Origin: Pseudoduganella albidiflava
GTDB taxonomy: Bacteria > Pseudomonadota > Gammaproteobacteria > Burkholderiales > Burkholderiaceae_D
Direction: 5' to 3'
NCBI RefSeq assembly: GCF_004322755.1
Contig: NZ_CP036401.1
Location: forward strand, 3,410,001 to 3,474,000
DNA length: 64,000 bases
Positions 28,569 through 37,884 of this stretch are shown here, piece after piece. Within the stretch, counting starts at the first letter, position 1. Every line of letters begins with the position of its first letter. The notes beneath the pieces are model-generated. The model had not been told where the DNA came from and ran no database searches. It worked only from the letters and a program-made list of their open reading frames with translations. The translations under genes were made by a program, and so were the position numbers.

Positions 28569-28808
28569 ATGCCCACCACGATCACGCACCGGCGCACCCG
28601 CATCGTCACCCTCGATACCGGCGAGGAACCCGCCACCCATTGCCGCCCCGGCGACATCGCCATCCAGCAGGTCGAAGGCGGCTGGACGCTGTGGTTCATC
28701 GGCGACGACGGCAGCGTCGAAGGCTACGACGAACCCTATCCTTCCGAAAATGAAGCGATGTGGTCCGCCAAGGCCGCGGCCGAATACGCCAGCAGCGACC
28801 AATCCTGA
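28569..28808 (+). CDS. Small hypothetical protein (79 aa)
   Basis: The protein begins MPTTITHRRTRIVTLDTGEE and contains a Trp- and acid-rich stretch (VEGGWTLWFIGDDGSVEGYD) with no signal peptide or membrane segment. It probably forms a small beta-rich cytoplasmic protein. It starts two bases after the cytochrome c stop, so it is likely co-transcribed. Its stop codon TGA is the first three bases of the tandem repeat that leads into the next gene. I do not recognise the family. Confidence 0.6.
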   Translation: MPTTITHRRTRIVTLDTGEEPATHCRPGDIAIQQVEGGWTLWFIGDDGSVEGYDEPYPSENEAMWSAKAAAEYASSDQS

Positions 28809-28841
28809 CCATCAGCTTGACGATCAGCCTGACGATCAGGC
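28806..28841 (+). repeat. Three 12-bp tandem repeats between the 79-aa gene and the GFA gene
   Basis: The units are TGACCATCAGCT, TGACGATCAGCC and TGACGATCAGGC. The first TGA is the stop codon of the upstream gene; the array ends 27 bases before the next start. Confidence 0.8.
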
Positions 28842-28868
28842 CATTGCTGTCCAATCCACGGAGGAGCC

Positions 28869-29216
28869 ATGCTTTACAAGGGAAGCTGCCACTGCGGTAA
28901 CGTGGCGTTCGAAGTCGAAGGCACGATCGATGGTGCGCTGGCGTGCAACTGCTCGATCTGCCGTCGCAAGGGATCGCTGCTGTGGTTCGTGGCGCGCGAC
29001 CAGCTGAAGGTGACGACGCCGGAAGACAACGCGGCCGCGTACCTGTTCAACAAGCACGTGATCCGGCACCGTTTCTGCCCGGCCTGCGGCATCCATCCGT
29101 ATGGCGAAGGCTCCGACCCGAACGGCAATGCGACGGCGGCCATCAACCTCCGCTGCATCGACGACATCGACCTCGACGCCATTCCCGTCCAGCATTACGA
29201 CGGGCGCAGCCTCTGA
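28869..29216 (+). CDS. GFA/CENP-V-fold zinc protein
   Basis: This 115-aa protein has the cysteine pattern of the GFA (glutathione-dependent formaldehyde-activating enzyme) family: GSCHCGNVAFEV, CNCSICRRKG and RFCPACGIHPYG, together making two zinc sites. GGAG precedes the ATG. Named members bind or activate S-hydroxymethylglutathione, but the family is broad and most copies have no proven enzymatic function. No glutathione-dependent formaldehyde dehydrogenase gene is nearby, so a formaldehyde role is not supported here. Confidence 0.85.
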   Translation: MLYKGSCHCGNVAFEVEGTIDGALACNCSICRRKGSLLWFVARDQLKVTTPEDNAAAYLFNKHVIRHRFCPACGIHPYGEGSDPNGNATAAINLRCIDDIDLDAIPVQHYDGRSL

Positions 29217-29312
29217 CGTTGGCGCTGGCGTAGCCGCTCGCTGCGCGCCGGGCTTGGCAAAATTGCTATAGACTGTGCCTTCCTTTCATCCTTCAAGACA
29301 GGGAGTGTGCAA

Positions 29313-29669
29313 ATGGTCCAGGACCTGGTTCTCGATGCCCGCACCGACTCGGCCAAGAGCTGGGCATGGTGGCTCTACGTGGCGCATGCTGTCAGCTTTC
29401 TGTTTACGCTCGGCCTGTTCTCCTTCATTCCGCTGATCCTGAACTACGTGAAGCGGCCGGAGACGGCGGGCACCTTCGTGCACAGCCACCACGGCTGGCA
29501 AATCCGCTCGTTCTGGTGGTATTTCGTCTGGATGGCGATCGGCTGGGTGCTGTTCGCCACGATCATCGGCATCCTGTTCGCCTGGATCATCTGGGTCGGC
29601 GCGTGGGTCTGGAAGGCTTACCGGCTGATCCGCGGCTTCCTTGCGCTGAACAACAACGAGCCGGTGTGA
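29313..29669 (+). CDS. Small membrane protein resembling DUF4870
   Basis: This is a 118-aa protein starting at the ATG at 29313 with GGGAG eight bases upstream. It has a soluble start, then two to three hydrophobic helices (WWLYVAHAVSFLFTLGLFSF; WWYFVWMAIGWVLFATIIGI; FAWIIWVGAWVWKAYRLIRG). The SFIPLILNYVKRP and HSHHGWQIRSF segments resemble the DUF4870 pattern. Function unknown. The short final tail carries NNNEPV. Confidence 0.7.
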   Translation: MVQDLVLDARTDSAKSWAWWLYVAHAVSFLFTLGLFSFIPLILNYVKRPETAGTFVHSHHGWQIRSFWWYFVWMAIGWVLFATIIGILFAWIIWVGAWVWKAYRLIRGFLALNNNEPV

Positions 29670-29689
29670 CGCCACTGCCGTGACGAGAT

Positions 29690-29793
29690 GACGGCTTCAA
29701 GGTAAGCCCACCCCAAGTGCAAGTTCAGGGGTCAGACCCGGCGGGTCTGACCCCAGGTCTTCGCTGTTGGGGTGAAGGCATGTGCTTCAATGT
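29690..29793 (-). repeat. Nested-palindrome intergenic element, copy D (shortest form, reverse orientation)
   Basis: The element reads CCACCCCAAGTGCAAGTTCA, then the central hairpin GGGGTCAGACCCG/CGGGTCTGACCCC (29729-29755), then TTCGCTGTTGGGGTGAAGGC. It lies between the convergent DUF4870-like and di-heme peroxidase genes. The outer GTGTCAGACAC flanks are missing. Confidence 0.85.
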
Positions 29794-29806
29794 GTAGGCC
29801 GCAGAC

Positions 29807-31222
29807 CTACAGCACCCGCAGGAATGCCACCAGGTCGGCCTTCTCCCCATCCGACAGCTTCGTCTCCAGCACGAGGTTGAAGAACTCCACGGTATCTTCC
29901 AGCGTGATCAGCCGCCCGTCGTGCAGGTACGGCGGCGATTCCTTGATGCCCCGCAGCGGGAAGGTCTTGATCTTGCCGTCGCCGACCGCCTTCATGCCGT
30001 TCACCATCTGCACCTTGTAGAACCGCTCGGTCTTGAGGTCGTGCATCAGGTTGTCCGTGTAGTACGGTGCCGCGTGGCAGGCCACGCACTGGCCCTTGCC
30101 GTTGAAGACCGCCTCGCCGCGCAGTTCCTGGGCGGTGGCCTTCCTCGGATCGAGCTTGCCGTACACGTTCAGTTTCGGCGCCGGCGGGAAATCCATCAGT
30201 GCCTGGAATTCGGCCATGAAATGCACCTGGCTGCCCCGCTCCAGGATGTTGACGCCCTTCTTCGTGGCGATCACGGGATCGCCGTCGAAATACGCGGCGC
30301 GCTGTTCGAACTCGGTGAAGTCCTCGACCGTCTTCAGCGCCCGCTGCGAACCGAACAGGCGCTGCACGCTTACGCCGCGCAGGGTCGGCGTTTCGATGCG
30401 GTGGCGCAGTTCCTGCGGCCGGATATCGCCGACCAGGTGATTGGAACCGTTGGTATGGCCGTTGGAGTGGCAGTCGAAGCACGACACACCCATGCTGGGC
30501 CGGGCCGAGCGCCGGTCTTCCGTCTGGTTGAACTGCTGCTGCGGGAATGGCGTGAGCAGCAGGCGCAGGCCTTCGATCTGCTTGGGGTTCAGCAGGCCGT
30601 TGAAGATCTCGTAGTAGTTATCGATCGTCAGCAGCCGGCCCTTCGTCACGTCGCCCATTTCCGGGTGCGTGGTCAGAAACATTGGGGCCGGGAATTCCGG
30701 CAGCACGTGGTCGGGCAAGTCGAACGACAGGTCGAAGCGGTTCAGGTCGCGCCGCTCCTGCCGGAGGATCTCGTCGATGTGGAATTGCGGGAACAGCATG
30801 CCGCCTTCCGGATGGTTCGGGTGCGACAGCGGCAGGAAGCCACTCGGATACACGCCCCGGGCCCGGATATCCTCGGGGCTCATCGCGGCGAGAGACTGCC
30901 ATGTCACTCCCTTCGGCAGCCTGACCCTGACTCCTTCCTGTACCGGTTTGCCGCGGAACATGGTCACGCCCGCCGCGGGCCGGTTGGCCATGTCGTAGCG
31001 CTGCGCCAGCAGTTCCTGCTGGCGGCGCTCGATGGCCGGCCGCGCCGCCTTCATCCGCTCCATCGTCACGTGAAAGGGTTCGGTGATGTCGACCTTCATG
31101 TAGCTGGTCGGCGTTTGCGCGGGCGGCGGCTTGGGCTTGCCGTCCTGCGTCCACACCAGTGCCGGGATCAATGCAAGCGCGATGGCGCCGGCGCCGATGA
31201 CAAGACCGCGTGAAGCTTTCAT
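29807..31222 (-). CDS. Di-haem cytochrome c peroxidase-like protein
   Basis: This 471-aa protein has an N-terminal signal anchor (GLVIGAGAIALALIPALVW) followed by a proline-rich linker. Two c-type haem sites are visible: CFDCH (about residues 248-252) and CVACH (about 379-383). The C-terminal block TFPLRGIKESPPYLHDGRLITLEDTVEFF is typical of the CcpA/MauG superfamily. About 150 extra residues precede the first haem. Members reduce peroxide or perform other two-electron oxidations in the periplasm, taking electrons from small cytochromes such as the one at 28168. AAGGAGGAG precedes the start. Exact substrate is unknown. Confidence 0.85.
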   Translation of the reverse strand: MKASRGLVIGAGAIALALIPALVWTQDGKPKPPPAQTPTSYMKVDITEPFHVTMERMKAARPAIERRQQELLAQRYDMANRPAAGVTMFRGKPVQEGVRVRLPKGVTWQSLAAMSPEDIRARGVYPSGFLPLSHPNHPEGGMLFPQFHIDEILRQERRDLNRFDLSFDLPDHVLPEFPAPMFLTTHPEMGDVTKGRLLTIDNYYEIFNGLLNPKQIEGLRLLLTPFPQQQFNQTEDRRSARPSMGVSCFDCHSNGHTNGSNHLVGDIRPQELRHRIETPTLRGVSVQRLFGSQRALKTVEDFTEFEQRAAYFDGDPVIATKKGVNILERGSQVHFMAEFQALMDFPPAPKLNVYGKLDPRKATAQELRGEAVFNGKGQCVACHAAPYYTDNLMHDLKTERFYKVQMVNGMKAVGDGKIKTFPLRGIKESPPYLHDGRLITLEDTVEFFNLVLETKLSDGEKADLVAFLRVL

Positions 31223-31367
31223 GACTCCTCCTTGTAGTTATCGATGAAGGGCTGGCAGACTTCTCCTTTTATGGACTTACGTTCTTCATTAAAGCAGGCG
31301 GGACCATCGATTGAAAGGTCGCGATCGATTGATTTACTCCATCGAGACGATAGGCTTGAACTAAGGG
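31223..31367 (-). promoter_or_regulatory. Leader of the di-haem protein with direct ATCGATTGA repeats
   Basis: Two copies of ATCGATTGA (plus strand 31306-31314 and 31324-31332) are spaced 18 bases apart, with a third CATCGAGACGATAGG nearby. This could be an operator, but no -35/-10 pair is convincing and the regulator is unknown. Confidence 0.3.
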
Positions 31368-32549
31368 CTACAGCGTTGCCAGTGCCGCTTCGATATCGGC
31401 AATGAGATCGTCCGGCTCTTCCAGGCCGATGTTGAAGCGCACGAGCGTGCCCTGGTCCAGCCAGCCGCGCCGCATCGCCTGGATGCGGTACGGAATGCAC
31501 AGGCTGTTCGGTCCACCCCAGCTGTAGCCGATCTTGAACAGCTTCAGCGAGTCGACGAAGCGGTCGGTCTGCTCCTCCGTATAGCGCGCATCGAACAGCA
31601 CGGAGAACAGGCCGCCGGCGCCGGTGAAGTCGCGCTTCCACGTTTCGTGTCCCGGACAATCGGCGAATGCCGGGTGCAGCACCTTGGTGATTTCCGGCCG
31701 CCCCTTCAGCCACGCGGCGACCTTGCGGGCGCCCGCGTCGTGGGCATCGAAGCGCAGCTTCATGGTCGGCAGGCCGCGCATCACGAGGTAGGCGTCGTCG
31801 GCACCGACGCCATAGCCGAGCCGCATGTGCGACAGCGACAGCCTGTCGTGCAGGCCACCATCCTGGCCGGTGCCGCGCGTGATGACTGCGCCCATCAGCA
31901 CATCCGCGCCGCCGGACTGGTACTTCGTCAGCGCCTGCACCACGATGTCCACGCCCAGGTCGAAGGCGCGCAGCGCGATGCCGGCGGACCAGGTGTTGTC
32001 CAGCGCGACCACCACGCCCCTGGCCTTCGCGGCGGCGCAGATCGCCGGCAGATCCGGCACTTCCATCGACACGGAACCGGGCGCCTCGGTCCAGATCAGG
32101 CGCGTATTCGGGCGGATCAGCTCCGCGATGCCGGCGCCGGCCAGCGGGTCGTAGTAGCGCGCCGTGATACCCATCGACTCCTGCAGCCAGTTGCCCAGCA
32201 CGCGGTTCGGGTTGTAGATATTGTCGGGCAGGAGGATGTCGTCGCCCGTCTTCAGCAGCGCGAAGTCGACCATCGCGATGGCGGCGAGGCCGGAAGGCGC
32301 CAGCAGGCAATCGGTACCGCCCTCGATCTCCGCCAGCCGCGCTTCCAGCGTGAACGTGGTGGGCGTGCCGTGCAGGCCGTACGTATAGGCGCTCTTGTCC
32401 TTCCAGTTACCCGAGCGGAGCGCCGCCACGTTCGGGAACAGCACCGTCGAGGCGTGGTGGATGGCGGGCGGGAAGGCGCCGAAGCCGGCCGGCGGCTGGT
32501 AATCGGAGTGGATCAGCGAGGTTTGCGGGGAGATGGTCTTGGTCGTCAT
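31368..32549 (-). CDS. metC: Cystathionine beta-lyase-like PLP enzyme
   Basis: This 393-aa protein is a Cys/Met-metabolism PLP-dependent enzyme. The PLP-Lys is in VVQALTKYQSGGADVLMG. Other family features are YTYGLHGTPTTFTLEARLAEIEGG and the APSGLAAIAM cofactor-phosphate loop. The C-terminal IGYSWGGPNSLCIPY is the SWGG-type block seen in MetC-like cystathionine beta-lyases, which convert cystathionine to homocysteine, pyruvate and ammonia. Gamma-lyase activity cannot be excluded. A five-unit tandem repeat lies 30 bases before its start, and the rimO terminator is just beyond that, so it has its own transcript. Confidence 0.85.
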   Translation of the reverse strand: MTTKTISPQTSLIHSDYQPPAGFGAFPPAIHHASTVLFPNVAALRSGNWKDKSAYTYGLHGTPTTFTLEARLAEIEGGTDCLLAPSGLAAIAMVDFALLKTGDDILLPDNIYNPNRVLGNWLQESMGITARYYDPLAGAGIAELIRPNTRLIWTEAPGSVSMEVPDLPAICAAAKARGVVVALDNTWSAGIALRAFDLGVDIVVQALTKYQSGGADVLMGAVITRGTGQDGGLHDRLSLSHMRLGYGVGADDAYLVMRGLPTMKLRFDAHDAGARKVAAWLKGRPEITKVLHPAFADCPGHETWKRDFTGAGGLFSVLFDARYTEEQTDRFVDSLKLFKIGYSWGGPNSLCIPYRIQAMRRGWLDQGTLVRFNIGLEEPDDLIADIEAALATL

Positions 32550-32579
32550 GTCGGCGTCGGATCGGGCGAAAGTCTAATA

Positions 32580-32642
32580 AACAGCGCGGGAAAACAGCGC
32601 GAATAACAGCGTGAATAACTGCGCGTGGTAACAGCGCGGCAT
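32580..32642 (-). repeat. Five 12-13-bp tandem repeats upstream of metC
   Basis: Plus-strand units are AACAGCGCGGGAA, AACAGCGCGAAT, AACAGCGTGAAT, AACTGCGCGTGGT and AACAGCGCGGCAT. They fill most of the space between the rimO terminator and the metC start at 32549. Confidence 0.85.
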
Positions 32643-32673
32643 AAAAAAAGGCGGACCATGATGGTCCGCCTTT
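32641..32673 (-). terminator. Intrinsic terminator downstream of rimO
   Basis: On the minus strand the stem AAAGGCGGACCAT/ATGGTCCGCCTTT (32647-32659 and 32661-32673) runs into seven Ts. Confidence 0.85.
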
Positions 32674-32719
32674 CATTGTAGCCGTTACTTCCAGGCGGCC
32701 GGGGGTAACTCGGCCAGTC

Positions 32720-32750
32720 GGAATCCTGAGCCCACTGGGCTCAGGATTCC
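32720..32750. repeat. Perfect 15-bp inverted repeat across the rimO stop codon
   Basis: GGAATCCTGAGCCCA (32720-32734), one base, TGGGCTCAGGATTCC (32736-32750). The right arm encodes the end of RimO and its TGA. There is no T-run, and a proper terminator lies just downstream. Confidence 0.8.
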
Positions 32751-34147
32751 CCCCACAAATCATGCGCGTCGGCGCGGGTGATCTCGACGTCGAAGAACTG
32801 CCCGACGGCCAGCTTCTTGTGCGGCTCGAACGGTTTCTTGACGTGCACCACGCCGTCGATCTCGGGCGCATCGGCGGCCGAGCGGCCGATCGCGCCGGAC
32901 GGGGTGAGCTCGTCGATCAGCACCTTGATGGTCTTGCCGACCTTGGCCTTCAGGCGCGCCTTCGAGATCTCTTCCTGCAGCAGCATCACGCGGCCGCGGC
33001 GCTCTTCACGCAGTTCCGCAGGGACCGGGTTGGCGATCTCGTTGGCGGTCGCGCCCTCTACCGGCGAATAGGCGAAGCAGCCCAGGCGGTCGATCTGCGC
33101 TTCCTTCAGGAAGTCCAGCAGGTACTCGAACTCGGCTTCCGTTTCGCCGGGGAAGCCGGCGATGAAGGTGGAGCGGATCGTCAGGTCCGGGTTCATCTGG
33201 CGCCATTTCAGGATGCGCTCCAGGTTCTTCTCGCCGGACGCCGGGCGCTTCATGCGCTTCAGCACTTCCGGGTGGGCATGCTGCATCGGGATGTCGAGGT
33301 AAGGCAGCACATGGCCGCCGCTCATCATCGGGATGATCTCGTCCACGTGCGGGTACGGGTACACGTAGTGCAGGCGCACCCAGGCGCCGTACTGCTTGGC
33401 CAGCTGGCCCAGCGCTTCGGTCAGCTGCGTCATGTGCGTCTTCACCGGGCGGCCGTTCCAGAAGCCGGAGCGGAACTTGACGTCGATGCCATAAGCCGAG
33501 GTGTCCTGCGAAATCACCAGCAGTTCCTTGACGCCGGCCTTGAACAGGTTTTCCGCTTCGATCATCAGTTCGCCGATCGGGCGCGACACGAGGTCGCCGC
33601 GCATCGACGGGATGATGCAGAACGAGCAGCGGTGGTTGCAGCCTTCCGAGATCTTCAGGTAGGCATAGTGCTTCGGCGTCAGCTTCACGCCCTGCGGCGG
33701 CACGAGGTCGATGAACGGCTCGTGCGGCTTGGGCAGGTGGGTGTGCACTTGCGACATCACTTCGCCCACCGCATGCGGGCCGGTCACGGCCAGCACCTTC
33801 GGGTGGATCTTCTGGATCAGGTCACTGCCATCGGCATCCTTCTTGGCGCCCAGGCAGCCGGTGACGATGACCTTGCCGTTCTCGGCCAGCGCTTCGCCGA
33901 TGGCGTCCAGCGATTCCTGGACCGCCGCATCGATGAAGCCGCAGGTGTTGACGATCACGAGATCGGCGCCGGCGTACGACTTGGCGGTGTCGTACCCTTC
34001 CGCGCGCAGCTGCGTGAGGATCTGTTCGGAATCGACCAGCGCCTTCGGGCAGCCGAGCGAGACGAAACCCACCTTCGGTGCTGGCGTACCTTGTGCTGGC
34101 GATCCATCGGCGGGCTTGGGAAGACGGGAAAGTGGCTGAGATTGCAT
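32741..34147 (-). CDS. rimO: Ribosomal protein S12 methylthiotransferase
   Basis: This 468-aa radical-SAM enzyme adds a methylthio group to a conserved aspartate of ribosomal protein S12. The N-terminal UPF0004 domain has three cluster-binding cysteines ([35 protein letters not shown]). The radical-SAM motif is CNHRCSFC within [21 protein letters not shown]-terminal TRAM domain ends the protein. The [10 protein letters not shown] block and [12 protein letters not shown] are RimO-type rather than MiaB-type. The ATG at 34147 is preferred over the TTG two codons upstream; no good Shine-Dalgarno sequence is visible. Confidence 0.93.
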   Translation of the reverse strand: MQSQPLSRLPKPADGSPAQGTPAPKVGFVSLGCPKALVDSEQILTQLRAEGYDTAKSYAGADLVIVNTCGFIDAAVQESLDAIGEALAENGKVIVTGCLGAKKDADGSDLIQKIHPKVLAVTGPHAVGEVMSQVHTHLPKPHEPFIDLVPPQGVKLTPKHYAYLKISEGCNHRCSFCIIPSMRGDLVSRPIGELMIEAENLFKAGVKELLVISQDTSAYGIDVKFRSGFWNGRPVKTHMTQLTEALGQLAKQYGAWVRLHYVYPYPHVDEIIPMMSGGHVLPYLDIPMQHAHPEVLKRMKRPASGEKNLERILKWRQMNPDLTIRSTFIAGFPGETEAEFEYLLDFLKEAQIDRLGCFAYSPVEGATANEIANPVPAELREERRGRVMLLQEEISKARLKAKVGKTIKVLIDELTPSGAIGRSAADAPEIDGVVHVKKPFEPHKKLAVGQFFDVEITRADAHDLWGES

Positions 34148-34238
34148 GTTCAAGTGTCAACGAATGTTCGGACCAATCGGCTATTTTACCCGAACGGGCC
34201 ACGTGCTACCATACCTCGTCGCAATCCAGGGAGTTCGT

Positions 34239-35258
34239 GTGGCCACGCTGAAGGATGTCGCAGCCCTCGCCGGTGTCGGCATGTCGACCGCATCGCGTGC
34301 GATTTCCGGCGCCGGCCCCGTTTCCGCCGATGCGCTGCGCCGCGTCAGCGCGGCCGTCGAGCAGCTGAACTTCCGCCCTTCCTCCATCGGCCGCTCGCTG
34401 TCGGCGCAATCGCTGGGCATGATCGGCATCTTCGCGCCCACCTTCTTCGGCGCCTACTACGGCACCATCCTGAAACAGACCGACGTGGAGCTGCGCGCGC
34501 TGCGCCGGCACGTGGTGGTCGCGACAGGCTGCGGGCCGCTGCCGCCGCGCGAGGAAGCGATCGAGGCCGTCAAGTTCCTGATCGGCCGCGACTGCGACGG
34601 CATCGTGGTGCTGGGCCACGACCTGCGCGACGACGACGTGGCGATGCTGCACGAGCTGCATCCCCGCATCGCTTTCCTGAACCGCGCCCATCCCGCACTG
34701 CCCGACTCGTCGTTCTGCCCGGACCACCGCGCCGGCGGCGCACTGGCCGCGCGCACGCTGCTCCAGCACGGCCACCGCCGCATCGCCGTCATCGCCGGGC
34801 CGCATGGCGCCACCGACAACGCGGCGCGCCTGCAGGGCTTCTTCGCCGAACTGGCGATGGCCGGCATCGCCGCCGGCGCCGTGCAGCGCATCGATGCCGA
34901 TTTTTCGCGGGAAGGCGGGTTTGCCTCGGCCGAGGCACTGCTCGCGGCCGGCCGGCCCTTCACGGCGCTGTTCTGCGCGAACGATGAAATGGCCGTTGGC
35001 GCGCTGGCCTGCCTGCACCGGCACGGCGTGCGCGTGCCCGGCGAGGTTTCCGTGATAGGCTACGACGACGATTATTCCGCCGCCTTCACGGCGCCGGGCC
35101 TCACGTCGATCCACATCCCGATCCGCGAGCTCACCCAGAATGCCGTGCGCTGGCTTGCCAACCAGTGCTACGGCACGAGCTACCCGATCGTGCGCGAATT
35201 CCCGGCCACGGTGACGATGCGCGATTCGGTCGGTCCCGCAGCAACCACGGCGGCATGA
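34239..35258 (+). CDS. LacI-family transcriptional regulator of the adjacent sugar locus
   Basis: This 339-aa repressor starts at GTG, with CAGGGAG upstream. The LacI helix-turn-helix is at the very N-terminus (VATLKDVAALAGVGMSTASR) with the hinge helix near FRPSSIGRSLS. A periplasmic-binding-like effector domain follows (LGMIGIFAPTFF; ALFCANDEMAVGAL; VSVIGYDDDY). It lies tail-to-tail with the TonB receptor that ends the sugar operon. Two LacI-type palindromes flank the operon promoter about 8.5 kb away, so it is the likely local repressor, induced by a transported sugar. This link is inference. Confidence 0.9.
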   Translation: MATLKDVAALAGVGMSTASRAISGAGPVSADALRRVSAAVEQLNFRPSSIGRSLSAQSLGMIGIFAPTFFGAYYGTILKQTDVELRALRRHVVVATGCGPLPPREEAIEAVKFLIGRDCDGIVVLGHDLRDDDVAMLHELHPRIAFLNRAHPALPDSSFCPDHRAGGALAARTLLQHGHRRIAVIAGPHGATDNAARLQGFFAELAMAGIAAGAVQRIDADFSREGGFASAEALLAAGRPFTALFCANDEMAVGALACLHRHGVRVPGEVSVIGYDDDYSAAFTAPGLTSIHIPIRELTQNAVRWLANQCYGTSYPIVREFPATVTMRDSVGPAATTAA

Positions 35259-35283
35259 GCCGCGCCGTGGCCACCGTCGAGGC

Positions 35284-37725
35284 TCAGAACTTCATCGACA
35301 ACCGCGCGCCGAACGTGCGCGGCTGGTTGTAGTAGGCCGCCCAGATCTGCTGGTTCGGCTGGCACGGCGCGCCGACCTGGGTGCATACCTCGATCGCGTC
35401 GAACTTCACTTCCCTGTCCGTGGCATTGTTGACGAACAGCTCGGCCGTGTAAGCCTTGTCCAGCGGTTCCCAGCGCAGCGACAGGTCCACCGTGGTGTAC
35501 GACGGCTGCTGCTTGACGCCTGGATGGCCGGGCACGTCGCGGTTGAACGCGCCTGCGCCGACGAAGGACTCGGTCTCGAAATGCGCCTGGGCACGCGGCG
35601 TCAGGCGCCCGCCCCGGAGCGTGAAATCATGCTCGGCCATCAGCGTCGTGGCGAAGCGCGGCGCGTGCTTCAGTTTCGAGCCGCCCACGTCCTCGGTGGG
35701 TGCCGTGGTGCCGCACGCCTGCCCGTTGGCCCGCGCCGCGTCGACATCGCACGACAGGAAGCTGTCGTAGGTCGCGTCGAGCCACGTGGCATTGCCGGAA
35801 ATGCGTGCGGCAGGCGTCGGCCGCCACGCGAATTCCGCCTCGATGCCCTTCACGGTGGCGCCGGCCGCGTTGAAGTTCTGCAGCGTGTTGTTGACCACCT
35901 GCGATTCCAGCTTGTCCTTGTACTTCATCCAGAACGCGTCCAGGTTCAGCGTCAGCGTGCGGCCCAGCAGGTCTGACTTGAAGCCGAGCTCGTAGCTGGT
36001 CAGCTTTTCCGGCCTGGTCGTCGCGCCGCCGTCGCCGATCGCCGGCGAGTGGAAGCCCGTCGTCACCGAGGCGAAGGCAAGGATGCCGGGCGCCGGCTTG
36101 TACTCGGCGCGGCCCAGCCACGTGGCCTGGCCGTACTTCAGGTCCGCCGTGTTGTCGCCTGGGGTATTGCCGCACGTGGCAGCGGTGACGATGCCGCCGG
36201 GGCCGATGTTGTGGGTATTGATCAGGCCCGTGCCCGGCGTGACCAGCTGGGCCACCTGGTTCGGCGTCAGCACCGTGGCGCCGCGTGGCGCATTGTCCGG
36301 CCAGTTCGGGCAGGCCCAGTTCTGGCCACCCCGGTCGAACTTGTGGTCCTTCGTATAGCGCGCGCCGGCCGTCAGCTTGGTGCGCTCGTCGAGGTTGTAG
36401 CTGCCCTGCGCAAACACGGCTTTCGATTTCAGCTGGCGGTCGCCCTGGATGAACGTCATCGCCGAGGCGTACTGGCCGACGGTGGGCTGGACGAAGATCA
36501 CGTTGCCGGCGGCAAGGTCCTGCTGCAGGGCCGCCTCGGAAATCTGGCTGCGGTCGATGTCGAAGCGGATCTTGTTCTTCTCGCCGAATTCGAACAGGCC
36601 CGCCACCCATTCGATCGCGCCGCCCTCGGCGGAACGGAACTGCAGCTCGTTCGAGTGGCTGTCGAACTGGCCCCATTCGGTGCGGTTCTCGGCCTTGAAG
36701 CCGAGGAACAGGCCAGCATCGGCGTCGCTGGCGTTGCTGCGCTCGAGCCGGCTCCAGCTGCCCAGGTATTGCACGTCCACGGCGTCGTTCAGCGCCCAGT
36801 TCCACTTGGTCTTGTAGGTGGTGATGGACTGGTCCAGCGTGCCGGGCGTGTCGATCACGGTGCTCCAGCGGTCGCGGTTGCCCGGTTCGACGGCCAGGTA
36901 CACGCTGCCGGCGCCCTTGTCCTCGTAATAGTCGGCGATGAAGGTGGCCCGCAAGGCCGGCAGGATCTTCCACAGCAGCGTGGCCCGCGCGCCGGCCTGG
37001 TCCTGTGCGCCGTACTTGTCGGCGCCAGGCGGCACGTTCGAGCCGCGCGCGAAGTCCACGTAGCCGTCATGGCTGTCCTTGATCGCCGCCACGCGTAGCG
37101 CGACATTCTCGCTGAACGGGATGTTGATCATGCCCTGCGTCTGGATGCGGTGATGGTTGCCGAACGTGACGGAGGCGGAACCCATCAGCTTCTGCGTGTT
37201 CGGCGCGGCGGACACGAGATTGACGGCGCCGGCCGTCGAGTTACGCCCATTGAGCGTGCCTTGCGGGCCGCGCGCCACCTCCACGTGCGACAGGTCGTAC
37301 ATCAGCGCCGTGGCGCCCTGCGGCCGCGGCAGGTAGATGCCGTCGACATAGAAGGCCACGGCCGGGTCGCCCAGCTCCGTGTGGTTCGCCGAGCCGACGC
37401 CCCTCATGTAGACGTGCACGCCGCCGGAATCGCTGTGCGGCTCGACGAGCAGGCTTGGTACCAGGGCGGTCAGCGAGGCCAGGTCTTTTACCTGGTTGTT
37501 CTGCAGCGTGTCCTGCGTGAACGCGGAGACGGCCAGCGGCGTGTCCTGCACCAGCTGGTCGCGGCGGTTGGCCGTCACGACGATGCGCTCGACACCGCCC
37601 TGCGCCGTGGCACTGTCGCCGGCCGCCGTGGTTTGCGCCTGGGTCGTGGTTTGGCCCTGCGCCGCGGGAGCGCCGATCGCCGCGGCAATCGCCAGCGCCA
37701 GCGCGCTCTTCCTCATCTGTTTCAT
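35284..37725 (-). CDS. TonB-dependent outer-membrane receptor, sugar locus
   Basis: This is an 813-aa outer-membrane receptor. It has a signal peptide (MRKSALALAIAAAIGAPAAQG), a TonB-box-like ERIVVTANRR and a plug domain (about residues 50-160; VHVYMRGVG, FYVDGIYLP, VEVARGPQGTLNGRNSTAGA). A 22-strand barrel follows, ending in FGARLSMKF with a terminal Phe. It resembles receptors of the Sus-like/xenosiderophore group used by proteobacteria for oligosaccharides. It is the last gene of the operon, 159 bases after the ATPase gene. That larger gap may hold a secondary promoter. The ATG at 37725 has AGAGGACAGG upstream. Confidence 0.88.
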   Translation of the reverse strand: MKQMRKSALALAIAAAIGAPAAQGQTTTQAQTTAAGDSATAQGGVERIVVTANRRDQLVQDTPLAVSAFTQDTLQNNQVKDLASLTALVPSLLVEPHSDSGGVHVYMRGVGSANHTELGDPAVAFYVDGIYLPRPQGATALMYDLSHVEVARGPQGTLNGRNSTAGAVNLVSAAPNTQKLMGSASVTFGNHHRIQTQGMINIPFSENVALRVAAIKDSHDGYVDFARGSNVPPGADKYGAQDQAGARATLLWKILPALRATFIADYYEDKGAGSVYLAVEPGNRDRWSTVIDTPGTLDQSITTYKTKWNWALNDAVDVQYLGSWSRLERSNASDADAGLFLGFKAENRTEWGQFDSHSNELQFRSAEGGAIEWVAGLFEFGEKNKIRFDIDRSQISEAALQQDLAAGNVIFVQPTVGQYASAMTFIQGDRQLKSKAVFAQGSYNLDERTKLTAGARYTKDHKFDRGGQNWACPNWPDNAPRGATVLTPNQVAQLVTPGTGLINTHNIGPGGIVTAATCGNTPGDNTADLKYGQATWLGRAEYKPAPGILAFASVTTGFHSPAIGDGGATTRPEKLTSYELGFKSDLLGRTLTLNLDAFWMKYKDKLESQVVNNTLQNFNAAGATVKGIEAEFAWRPTPAARISGNATWLDATYDSFLSCDVDAARANGQACGTTAPTEDVGGSKLKHAPRFATTLMAEHDFTLRGGRLTPRAQAHFETESFVGAGAFNRDVPGHPGVKQQPSYTTVDLSLRWEPLDKAYTAELFVNNATDREVKFDAIEVCTQVGAPCQPNQQIWAAYYNQPRTFGARLSMKF

Positions 37726-37884
37726 CTGCCTGTCCTCTTCTTCCGGTTGGTGGATGGGGCGTGCAGCGGGCCCCTGCGGGTACAGCAAGCTTCAGGTGAA
37801 ATGCCGGGCGCGAGCCGGCCAGCCGTGCGCGCGCGACGGTGCATGCCGCTCGCGCGGCCGGTCCTGCGTATCGGTGGGCTGGGG

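Noticed and set aside
35246..35270. Hairpin CCACGGCG/CGCCGTGG between the LacI regulator and TonB receptor as a terminator
   Set aside because: The stem is only eight base pairs with a ten-base loop and no T-run on either strand.
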